DNA of 7,828 nt, from assembly GCA_034435615.1 (NCBI GenBank), contig DAOTWZ010000014.1:1-7828 (forward strand), read 5' to 3'. Each line of letters starts with the position of its first letter. The first letter of the stretch is position 1. The position numbers and the translations under genes were made by a program. Below the pieces are notes generated by a model. It was not told the origin of the DNA and did not search any database. It was given only the letters and a program-made list of their open reading frames with translations. Below, in pieces: positions 1 through 4,990 of this stretch. The DNA is from H17-190 sp034435615. Lineage in GTDB: Bacteria > Chloroflexota > Dehalococcoidia > SM23-28-2 > HRBIN24.

Positions 1-717
1 TACTCTTATGTGGAGAAGCTGGCGGAGCCTCTGCCGCGGCTGCGCATCGCCTGGAGCCCCACCCTGGGCTACGCCAAGGTGCAGCGGGAGGTGCTGGAGC
101 AGGCCCGCCGGGCGGCCGAAGCCTTCGCCGAGATGGGCCACGCCGTGGAGGAGGTGGACATCTCCCTACCCGATGCCGCCGTCGCCTGGCACACCATCAT
201 CGGCGCCGAGGTGCTGGCCCTGGTGGGCGACGCCCTGGACCGCCACCGGGAGCAGTTCCGCCGTGGCTTCCTGGCCATCGCCTTGCGGGCCCGCGAGACC
301 ACCCAGGCGGAGCTGGTGGAGGCCCAGATGGTGCGCTCCCGCTTGGTGCACGAGCTGTGGGCCCTCTTCGAGCGCTACGACCTACTGCTGACGCCTACGG
401 TGGCCACGGAGGCGTTCGAGGTGCGGGACGGCCAGCTACCCCCGGAGATTGACGGCCAGCCGGTGACGCACCCCATGAACTTCATCGCCTACACCTATCC
501 CTTCAACCTCACCGGGCACCCGGCCATCAGCGTGCGGGCTGGCTTCACCAGCGCCGGCCTGCCGGTGGGGCTGCAGATAGTGGGGCCACCCCACCGGGAC
601 GACCTGGTGCTCCAGGCCGCCCACGCCTTCGAGCAGGCGCGGCCCTGGAACCACCACTGGCCGCGGGAGGTCCCCCGCACCGCGTCCTCGCCGGGGGCCG
701 GCGCGCCGGCCGATTGA
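1..717 (+). CDS. Amidase-signature family hydrolase, C-terminal part (5' end outside window)
   Basis: The frame is open from base 1 and ends at TGA 715-717, leaving 238 residues of the C-terminal half. Amidase-signature enzymes hydrolyse carboxamides; GatA of the tRNA amidotransferase and the allophanate, urethane and indoleacetamide hydrolases belong here. Visible family features are LLLTPTVATEAF, then a glycine-rich block NLTGHPAISV, then GLPVGLQIVGPPHRDD followed by a helix ending in AFEQARPW. These form the conserved C-terminal core. The catalytic Lys-Ser-Ser triad lies in the missing N-terminal half, so activity cannot be judged. The GTG at base 10 is an internal valine codon, not the start. 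The last 15 or so residues (Pro/Ala/Gly-rich) are a non-conserved tail. No GatB or GatC is visible next door, so a stand-alone amidase is more likely than GatA, but the upstream side is unseen. Family call firm, substrate unknown. Confidence 0.9.
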   Translation, partial: YSYVEKLAEPLPRLRIAWSPTLGYAKVQREVLEQARRAAEAFAEMGHAVEEVDISLPDAAVAWHTIIGAEVLALVGDALDRHREQFRRGFLAIALRARETTQAELVEAQMVRSRLVHELWALFERYDLLLTPTVATEAFEVRDGQLPPEIDGQPVTHPMNFIAYTYPFNLTGHPAISVRAGFTSAGLPVGLQIVGPPHRDDLVLQAAHAFEQARPWNHHWPREVPRTASSPGAGAPAD

Positions 718-741
718 CAGGGGCCCGAGGCGTTTTATCAT
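714..741 (+). promoter_or_regulatory. Sigma-70-type promoter for the cysteine-rich protein gene
   Basis: TTGACA (714-719, perfect -35 match) is followed after 16 bp by TATCAT (736-741, five of six -10 bases) in a small AT-rich patch. Predicted transcription starts near 748, about 33 bases before the ATG at 781. The -35 element contains the TGA stop of the amidase gene (715-717), so the downstream gene probably has its own transcript. Confidence 0.6.
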
Positions 742-780
742 AGAGCTTGAGCCGGGGTGTGAAGCGTCCCGAGGGCAGCC

Positions 781-1326
781 ATGCAGATAGACTGGCAGCA
801 CACCATCAACGAGATCCTGGCCCACAAGATCGCCTGTCCTCGCTGCGGCGCCCTGACGGACGAGGTGTACATCGGCTATCTGCGCCTGTCGGAGGCCGCC
901 CACTGGGCCCCCCTGTGCGAGGGCTGCAACAAGCAGGAGTACTGCGACGCCCGCAAGCTGGTGACCCTGTGCGAGGGCTGCGCCCGCGCCGTCCGTCTAC
1001 GCGGCCGCCGGGTCAACGAACTGGGCATGATGACCGCCCTCCTGGAAGAGTGCCGTCGGCAGCTAGAGGAGTGCGTGGAGTACCTGGCCGACTACTGGCG
1101 GGAGGACCTGGACGTAGACCCGGAGGAGATGGACAAGCGGCTGGAGGAGGTGGACCCGGAGCTCTTCCAGGAGGAGGACGCCTGGCGTCGCTACCTGGAG
1201 GAGCAGTACCTCAAGCTGCACCGCTGGTTCCGGGAGAACGGTTACCGCATACCTGACCCTGGCTGGCGCTCCGAGTACGTGGAAGAGATAGTCTCCCTCG
1301 GCTACACCACCCTCCTGGGCGACTGA
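781..1326 (+). CDS. Unrecognised cysteine-rich (probable zinc-binding) protein, 181 aa
   Basis: ATG 781 follows GAGGG (771-775) by 5 nt and its own promoter; stop TGA 1324-1326. I do not recognise the family. The N-terminal half holds three CxxC pairs, C19-x2-C22 (CPRCG), C46-x2-C49 (CEGC) and C64-x2-C67 (CEGC), plus single C55 and C91. That is eight cysteines in about 75 residues and could bind two zinc ions, in the manner of zinc ribbons or treble clefs; an Fe-S cluster is less likely but possible. Residues about 84-165 are highly acidic and helical, rich in Glu, Asp, Trp and Tyr, with a likely coiled-coil or helical-hairpin character; the C-terminus is YTTLLGD. No signal peptide or membrane segment is visible, so it should be cytosolic. 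It stands alone between the amidase and the P450, with separate promoters before and after. Possible roles are nucleic-acid or protein binding, but nothing in the sequence decides this. Confidence 0.85.
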   Translation: MQIDWQHTINEILAHKIACPRCGALTDEVYIGYLRLSEAAHWAPLCEGCNKQEYCDARKLVTLCEGCARAVRLRGRRVNELGMMTALLEECRRQLEECVEYLADYWREDLDVDPEEMDKRLEEVDPELFQEEDAWRRYLEEQYLKLHRWFRENGYRIPDPGWRSEYVEEIVSLGYTTLLGD

Positions 1327-1340
1327 CCCCGCCCGAGTCT

Positions 1341-1363
1341 GGGCCAGGGGCCCTAAGGGGCCC
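1341..1363 (+). terminator. Possible GC hairpin downstream of the cysteine-rich gene
   Basis: GGGCC (1341-1345) can pair with GGCCC (1349-1353), and AGGGGCCC occurs twice (1346-1353 and 1356-1363), each copy holding the self-complementary GGGCCC, so several alternative hairpins can form. The element starts 15 bases after the stop codon. There is no T-run, so it would be a non-canonical terminator or a Rho-assisted pause; weak call. Confidence 0.3.
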
Positions 1364-1440
1364 GCCAGCGCGGTGGCAGGACGGTACGGGTTCGTCCCGA
1401 GCCTGTCCCCGCCAGTCCCGTGCCTCGTGGGCTCGTCTTG

Positions 1441-1449
1441 TGGTAAGAT
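1441..1449 (+). promoter_or_regulatory. Extended -10 promoter for the P450-Rieske unit
   Basis: TGG directly before TAAGAT (1444-1449) gives an extended -10 element in an otherwise GC-rich spacer. No good -35 is found at 16-18 bp, which is common for extended -10 promoters. Transcription would start near 1456, giving a 5' leader of about 33 bases before the ATG at 1489. Confidence 0.4.
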
Positions 1450-1488
1450 TCGGCTAACGAGGGAGATGCTAGGTACGGGGGTGCTGGC

Positions 1489-2715
1489 ATGACGTCTGTC
1501 TACGAGTTCCGGGTCGTCAGCCCAGAGACGTGGGAACGGCCGTACGAGTTCTTCGCCGCCCTGAGGCGGGAGGCCCCTGTCTTCTACTCGCCGGAGCTGG
1601 ACGCCTACATCATCAGCCGCTACGACGACATCGTCCAGGTGGAGATGCAGCCAGAGGTCTTCAGCTCCCACATCGCTACCACGGGCGCCCGTCGCAAGCC
1701 CACCCCCGAGATGCGAGAGGTCATCTCCCAGATGTGGCGCATGGTGCCCACCCTCCTCCACGCTGACCCGCCAGACCACACCCGTCAGCGGCAGGTGGCC
1801 CAGCGAGCCTTCGCCCGCCGTCTGGCCAGGATGGAGCCCAGGGTGCGGGCCCTGGTCAACGAGCTCATCGACTCCTTCATCGACCAGGGACAGGTAGAGT
1901 TCGTGGCCCGCTTCGCCATACCCCTTCCCGTCACCGTCATCACCGCCGTCTTCAACTTCCCGACGGAGATGATCCCCAAGGTGAAGGAGTGGACCGACGC
2001 CTCCCTGCAGCGTCTAGGGGCCCTGGTCAGCGAGGAGGAGGACGTGGCGATGCTGCGCAGCCTCCTGGAGATGCAGCGCTACCTCTTCGAGCGGATCCAG
2101 GAGCGGCGGGCCCGTCCGGTGGAGGGAGACCTGATAAGCGAGATCGTCCACGCCCAGCCGGATGGCCGCCCCTTCAGCGACGAGGAGCTCATCTTCATGC
2201 TCCAGCAGCTCCTGGTGGCCGGCAACGACACCACTACCCGCCTCCTCACCCATGCCATGCGCATCCTCATCGAGCACCCGCAAGAGATGGCGGCCCTCTA
2301 CGCCGACCCCTCTCTCATCCCCAACTTCCTGGAGGAGGTGCTGCGGCTGGAGCCCTCCATCCGGGGCCTCTTCCGCGTCACCACCAGGGACACGGAGCTG
2401 CACGGGGTGAAGATACCGGCTGGCTCCAAGGTGTGGCTCTTATGGGCCGCCGCCAACCGCGACGAGAGCAAGTTCCCCGACCCCGACCGCTTCGACATGC
2501 ACCGGCCCAACGCCAGGGAACACCTGGCCTTCGGCTACGGCATCCACCACTGCCTGGGGGCGCCCCTGGCCAGGCTGGAGGCCCGTGTGGCCTACGAGGA
2601 GTTGCTGAAGCGGCTGCGGAACCTGCGCTTCGCCGAGGGGAACGACTTCAGCCACGAGCCGAACATTCTGTTCAATGGCCTGAACGCCCTGTACATCGCC
2701 TTCGACGCCGCCTGA
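1489..2715 (+). CDS. Cytochrome P450, soluble bacterial type, 408 aa
   Basis: A haem-thiolate mono-oxygenase that would hydroxylate or otherwise oxidise an organic substrate using O2 and two electrons from a ferredoxin. Family hallmarks are all present: the C-helix segment HADPPDHTRQRQ (91-102), the I-helix oxygen-activation motif AGNDTT (244-249, acid D247 and alcohol T248), the K-helix ExxR (E283-R286), the segment AANRDESKFPDPDRFD before the haem loop, and the haem-binding loop FGYGIHHCLG (348-357) with axial ligand Cys355. The length of 408 residues is normal for a class I bacterial P450, and there is no membrane anchor or fused reductase. The start at ATG 1489 follows GGGGGTG (1477-1483) by 5 nt. 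A Rieske ferredoxin gene follows after 55 bp on the same strand and is the obvious candidate donor; no ferredoxin reductase lies in the window. The substrate cannot be read from sequence, though the downstream acyl-CoA-type dehydratase makes a lipid or acyl substrate plausible. CYP subfamily not assigned. Confidence 0.96.
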   Translation: MTSVYEFRVVSPETWERPYEFFAALRREAPVFYSPELDAYIISRYDDIVQVEMQPEVFSSHIATTGARRKPTPEMREVISQMWRMVPTLLHADPPDHTRQRQVAQRAFARRLARMEPRVRALVNELIDSFIDQGQVEFVARFAIPLPVTVITAVFNFPTEMIPKVKEWTDASLQRLGALVSEEEDVAMLRSLLEMQRYLFERIQERRARPVEGDLISEIVHAQPDGRPFSDEELIFMLQQLLVAGNDTTTRLLTHAMRILIEHPQEMAALYADPSLIPNFLEEVLRLEPSIRGLFRVTTRDTELHGVKIPAGSKVWLLWAAANRDESKFPDPDRFDMHRPNAREHLAFGYGIHHCLGAPLARLEARVAYEELLKRLRNLRFAEGNDFSHEPNILFNGLNALYIAFDAA

Positions 2716-2770
2716 GGCGCCCCCCGAGGCCGCGGGCGTGCACCGAGACCTTCCGACGAGGGCAGGAGCC

Positions 2771-3082
2771 ATGAGCGAACCGGTCAAGGTGGCCACGGTG
2801 GACGAGATCCCGCCGGGCGAGATGAAGCTGGTGGTGCTGGACGGCGAGGAGATAGTGGTGGCTAACGTGGACGGCGAGTTCTTCGCCTTCGGCAACCGCT
2901 GCACCCACGCCGACGGCGCCCTGTGCGAGGGTATCCTCATCCTGGACGTGGTGGAGTGCCCCCTCCACGCCGGCCAGTTCAACGTCCGCACCGGCGAGGT
3001 GGTCAGCCCTCCCCCCGCTGAGCCCATCCCTGTCTATCAGGTGCTGGTGGACGGCAACGATATCAAGATAGCCCGCGCTTAG
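2771..3082 (+). CDS. Rieske-type [2Fe-2S] ferredoxin, 103 aa
   Basis: A small soluble electron carrier of the kind that feeds ring-hydroxylating dioxygenases, or the related small subunit of nitrite reductase. Both cluster-binding motifs are intact: C44-T-H46 within CTHADGALCEG, and C63-P-L-H66 within CPLHAGQF, so the cluster would have two Cys and two His ligands. The rest is the expected beta-rich Rieske fold (VDEIPPGEMKLV at the start, FNVRTGEVVSPP and a C-terminal VLVDGNDIKIA strand). The start at ATG 2771 is preferred: GAGGG (2758-2762) lies 8 nt upstream, with AGGAG closer still, and the protein then begins like its relatives. An in-frame GTG at 2738 would add 11 atypical residues. No signal peptide or Tat motif is seen, so it is cytosolic. 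It sits 55 bp behind the P450 and is probably co-transcribed, which suggests that it supplies that enzyme with electrons. The next gene is convergent. Confidence 0.94.
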   Translation: MSEPVKVATVDEIPPGEMKLVVLDGEEIVVANVDGEFFAFGNRCTHADGALCEGILILDVVECPLHAGQFNVRTGEVVSPPPAEPIPVYQVLVDGNDIKIARA

Positions 3083-3125
3083 GCAGGGCGAGAGGGCGGC
3101 CCCTCCTGCTGGCTGCCCTCGCCTA
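3080..3125. terminator. Stop-to-stop hairpin between convergent ferredoxin and dehydratase genes
   Basis: The 40 bp between the two stop codons are rich in inverted repeats. TAGGC (3080-3084, the ferredoxin stop) can pair with GCCTA (3121-3125, the dehydratase stop on the other strand), continuing with GGGC/GCCC. Alternatives are GGCGAG (3087-3092) with CTCGCC (3118-3123) and GAGGG (3092-3096) with CCCTC (3101-3105). There are no flanking T-runs. A bidirectional, possibly Rho-assisted terminator is plausible. Confidence 0.35.
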
Positions 3126-4244
3126 GGAGCCCTGGCGGGAGGGGAGGCGGGCCACGGCGTAGCCCCGGACGGTGACGATGCCGTCCTGATTGTGGGCCCA
3201 GATATCGCAGCGGACGCGGGGAATACCGCCCTCCATCTCCTTGGCGGCTACCCGGCCCTTGCACCAGGTGGTGTCCCCCATGATGTTGTGGTAGCGGATC
3301 TCCACGTACAGCTCCTCCAGGAAGCCGTCATCCCCGACCCAGTTGGTCATGAGGTGGCCCATCCAGGAGACCCGCTCGGGCCCGTAGTCGTAGGCAGCGG
3401 GGACGCCTACTAGGCGGGCCATTTCGCTGTCCCAGTGGACCCGCTCCGGGGGCTCCGGCACGTTCTGAGCGTTGGGGATGGCCAGGGCGGGGTGCCTGCG
3501 GTACTGCTCGAAGGCGAAGCGGTGGGCCCTCACGTAGAGCCCTCCCCACCCCAGCAGGAAGGCGATGGAGGTGGTAGGGCACATGGGGCCCTTCACCACC
3601 GGCGTCAGCTCCTCCCCCACCTGCACGTCCTCCCAGTAGCGCGGCTCGGCCCCCCGGACTACCTCCCGCTCGTAGTCCTCCATGATGGCCCGCAGTTCAT
3701 CGTCGGTATAGACGTGGGGGGAAACGCTCTGGCCGTACTTGGCCCGCTCCCGTGCCGTGTCCCGCTCCGTGCGGAAGCACCAGGAGTCGGCCACGCAGAG
3801 GAGCTGTCCGTCCTGGTCGAAGAACTCCACCTCGTAAATCTGCTGCACCGATCGCCCGGCGAAGCGGGTCTCCCGCAGCACCAGGTCCTTGAGACGGGCG
3901 CGGGTGCTGACGCGCGTCCCCTCCCTTATGGGCTGCCGCCAGCGGAAGTGGCTGCCGCCGAACATGGCGTGCACCCCCGGGAGGCCCCCCACGTAGCCGC
4001 CGGCCACCCGGCTGGTGGCGTACAGGAAGGTAGGCGGCGCCAGCAGACTGCCCCAGCGGGTCCGCTCGGCATACTCACGGTCGTGCCAGAGGGGGTTGGG
4101 GTCGCCGATGCCCAGGGCGTAGTTGCGGATGGCGTCCTCCGTCGCCACCCGGACGAAGAAGTGGTCCTGGACCTCCATGCCGATCTGGCGCCGTAGCTCC
4201 TCCAGGGCCTCATCGGTGATGCGAGGGAACGCAGGGGTGGTCAT
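3123..4244 (-). CDS. Double hot-dog MaoC-like acyl dehydratase/hydratase, 373 aa
   Basis: Likely adds water to, or removes it from, an acyl-CoA or related thioester. The N-terminal half carries a hydratase-type motif, NYALGIGDPNPLWHD (41-55), with candidate catalytic D48 and H54, followed by the hot-dog helix region ending LLAPPTFLYA. The second half repeats the fold: HWDSEMARLVG (270-280), YDYGPERVSWMGHLMTNW (285-302) and the strand-turn YHNIMGDTTWCKGRV (318-332), all typical of the C-terminal MaoC domain. The length near 370 matches two fused hot-dog domains. The start at ATG 4244 is well supported, with GGAGGAG 6 nt upstream; the same frame stays open far beyond, across the divergent flavoprotein gene, but that extension is antisense shadow. 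The stop is TAG at 3125-3123. It is divergent from the WrbA-like gene and convergent with the Rieske gene. The substrate is unknown: relatives act in fatty-acid, steroid and C5-dicarboxyl-CoA metabolism. Family call strong, reaction direction uncertain. Confidence 0.92.
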   Translation of the reverse strand: MTTPAFPRITDEALEELRRQIGMEVQDHFFVRVATEDAIRNYALGIGDPNPLWHDREYAERTRWGSLLAPPTFLYATSRVAGGYVGGLPGVHAMFGGSHFRWRQPIREGTRVSTRARLKDLVLRETRFAGRSVQQIYEVEFFDQDGQLLCVADSWCFRTERDTARERAKYGQSVSPHVYTDDELRAIMEDYEREVVRGAEPRYWEDVQVGEELTPVVKGPMCPTTSIAFLLGWGGLYVRAHRFAFEQYRRHPALAIPNAQNVPEPPERVHWDSEMARLVGVPAAYDYGPERVSWMGHLMTNWVGDDGFLEELYVEIRYHNIMGDTTWCKGRVAAKEMEGGIPRVRCDIWAHNQDGIVTVRGYAVARLPSRQGS

Positions 4245-4262
4245 GGGCAGCTCCTCCAAATC

Positions 4263-4272
4263 GAAGGCCTTC
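4263..4272. promoter_or_regulatory. 10-bp palindrome in the dehydratase leader
   Basis: GAAGGCCTTC is a perfect 10-bp palindrome, between the predicted dehydratase transcription start and its ribosome-binding site. It could be a repressor half-site or operator, but a palindrome this short can occur by chance in GC-rich DNA. Confidence 0.2.
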
Positions 4273-4290
4273 CCGGCGGCCCGCCGCCGG
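4273..4290 (-). promoter_or_regulatory. 5'-leader hairpin of the dehydratase mRNA
   Basis: CCGGCGGC (4273-4280) and GCCGCCGG (4283-4290) are a perfect 8-bp inverted repeat with a two-base centre. In RNA this is an all-GC stem of about 7 bp with a 4-nt loop. The predicted transcription start (about 4291 on the minus strand) puts it at the very 5' end of the message, where it could stabilise the mRNA. The ribosome-binding site lies outside the stem. Confidence 0.4.
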
Positions 4291-4297
4291 CACTCCC

Positions 4298-4327
4298 ATG
4301 TTAGCCGGGCGTCCCCAGGGGTGGCAA
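4298..4327 (-). promoter_or_regulatory. Promoter for the acyl dehydratase gene
   Basis: Read on the minus strand, TTGCCA (4327-4322, five of six -35 bases) is followed after 18 bp by TAACAT (4303-4298, four of six -10 bases). Predicted start near 4291, giving a leader of about 47 bases. Confidence 0.45.
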
Positions 4328-4335
4328 CGCCCGTA

Positions 4336-4364
4336 TTGACCGGCGGGAAGGACGGCCCTAAGCT
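4336..4364 (+). promoter_or_regulatory. Promoter for the WrbA-like gene
   Basis: TTGACC (4336-4341, five of six -35 bases) is followed after 17 bp by TAAGCT (4359-4364, a weak -10). Transcription would begin near 4371, just ahead of the ribosome-binding site AGGTGAG (4372-4378). Its -35 lies 8 bp from the oppositely directed -35 of the dehydratase promoter. Confidence 0.4.
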
Positions 4365-4382
4365 GGCCCCCAGGTGAGGCGA

Positions 4383-4907
4383 ATGGCCCGGGTGCTGCTG
4401 CTCTTCGATTCCCGGGGCGGCCTGGTGGAGCAGTTGGCGGAGGCGGTGGCGGAAGGGGTGCGCTCTGTCCCCGGCGCCCGTCTCCTCTACCGTCGGCTGG
4501 ACGAGGCACAGGTGGAGGAGCTGAGGGAGTGCCATGCCCTCATACTGGGCTCTCCCAACTGGAGCGGCATCACCGGCAAGCTGAAGGAGTGGTTCGATTA
4601 CTCCGGCGACCTCTGGGAGACCGGCGAGCTTGCGGGGCGCGTGGGGGCCGCCTTCACCGCTGGCTACTCCCGCTCCGGCGGCATCGAGGCCACTCTGCTG
4701 CAGCTCCTGCACCTCCTCTTCGCCCACGGGATGGTGGTGGTAGGGCTCCCCTGGTCCGAGCGGATGCGCACCTCCGGCTCCTACTACGGCGCCACCGCCC
4801 ACGGCCAGGTGACAGAGGAAGACCGGGAGCAGGCGCGGGCGCTGGGGCGCCGCGTCGCCGAGCTGGCGGTGCGTCTCTGGGGCGCCGAGGAAGGCGCCGC
4901 CGCCTGA
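4383..4907 (+). CDS. WrbA-like flavodoxin-fold NAD(P)H:quinone oxidoreductase, 174 aa
   Basis: Probably an FMN-binding cytosolic enzyme that reduces quinones by two electrons and so avoids semiquinone formation. The first strand and phosphate-binding loop are MARVLLLFDSRGG (1-13). The loop SRGG departs from the usual T/S-x-T-G-x pattern, which may weaken or alter FMN phosphate binding. The second flavin loop, GSPNWSGITGKLKEWFD (56-72), matches the WrbA region that begins with a Thr/Ser-Pro and ends with a helix reaching FLD. The third, GRVGAAFTAGYSRSGGIEATL (85-105), followed by FAHGMVVVGLPW and SGSYYGATAHG (131-141), is strongly WrbA-like. ATG 4383 is preferred, as AGGTGAG (4372-4378) sits 4 nt upstream; the in-frame GTG at 4374 is inside that site. 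An HxlR regulator follows 83 bp downstream, echoing quinone reductases controlled by redox-sensing members of that family. A plain flavodoxin or NADPH-dependent FMN reductase is a less likely alternative. Confidence 0.87.
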   Translation: MARVLLLFDSRGGLVEQLAEAVAEGVRSVPGARLLYRRLDEAQVEELRECHALILGSPNWSGITGKLKEWFDYSGDLWETGELAGRVGAAFTAGYSRSGGIEATLLQLLHLLFAHGMVVVGLPWSERMRTSGSYYGATAHGQVTEEDREQARALGRRVAELAVRLWGAEEGAAA

Positions 4908-4951
4908 GACCGCCCCCCTGGCCACCCGACCGGGAGCGGCCTCCTATCGAG

Positions 4952-4980
4952 TTGTCAGATTATTCCCGCTATCTTACAAT
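4952..4980 (+). promoter_or_regulatory. Near-consensus promoter of the HxlR regulator gene
   Basis: TTGTCA (4952-4957) and TACAAT (4975-4980), each five of six matches, are spaced by the ideal 17 bp. AGAT (4957-4960) and ATCT (4971-4974) form a small inverted repeat filling the spacer, a possible operator for autoregulation. The -10 element overlaps the first in-frame ATG (4979), and the start would fall at about 4987, three or four bases before ATG 4991. Confidence 0.65.
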
Positions 4981-4990
4981 GACTCTGGCT

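Noticed and set aside
747..1256. Alternative plus-strand frame overlapping the cysteine-rich gene, starting near its promoter.
   Set aside because: Arg/Gly/Pro-rich translation without motifs, whereas the overlapping frame has orderly CxxC pairs and a ribosome-binding site.
1379..1408. Imperfect inverted repeat (GGAC...GTCC with internal GGG/CCC) upstream of the P450.
   Set aside because: Several mismatches and no U-tract or conserved shape; it could be chance in GC-rich DNA.
1063..1779. 238-codon minus-strand frame across the cysteine-rich gene, the intergenic gap and the P450 start.
   Set aside because: Antisense to two well-supported genes, with no family resemblance; typical high-G+C shadow.
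2738..2770. GTG 2738 as the start of the Rieske ferredoxin.
   Set aside because: It would add 11 atypical residues; ATG 2771 has suitable upstream ribosome-binding sequence and gives the usual N-terminus.
1989..2774. 261-codon plus-strand frame overlapping the P450 gene.
   Set aside because: Arg/Pro/Gly-rich out-of-frame translation of the P450; no plausible domain.
3435..4196. 253-codon plus-strand frame inside the dehydratase gene.
   Set aside because: Antisense to conserved hot-dog domains, with composition of a shadow frame and no motifs.
3123..4925. Minus-strand frame open for about 600 codons covering the dehydratase and the antisense of the WrbA-like gene.
   Set aside because: Only the part from ATG 4244 looks like a protein family and has a ribosome-binding site; the upstream 227 codons are low-complexity antisense of a well-supported gene in GC-rich DNA.
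4933..4944. Small hairpin GGAG-CGGC-CTCC between the WrbA-like and HxlR genes.
   Set aside because: Only 4 bp of stem and no T-run; too weak to call a terminator.
4529..4978. Long upstream extension of the HxlR frame through the WrbA-like gene.
   Set aside because: Out-of-frame shadow of the WrbA-like gene; the family block begins only after 4991.
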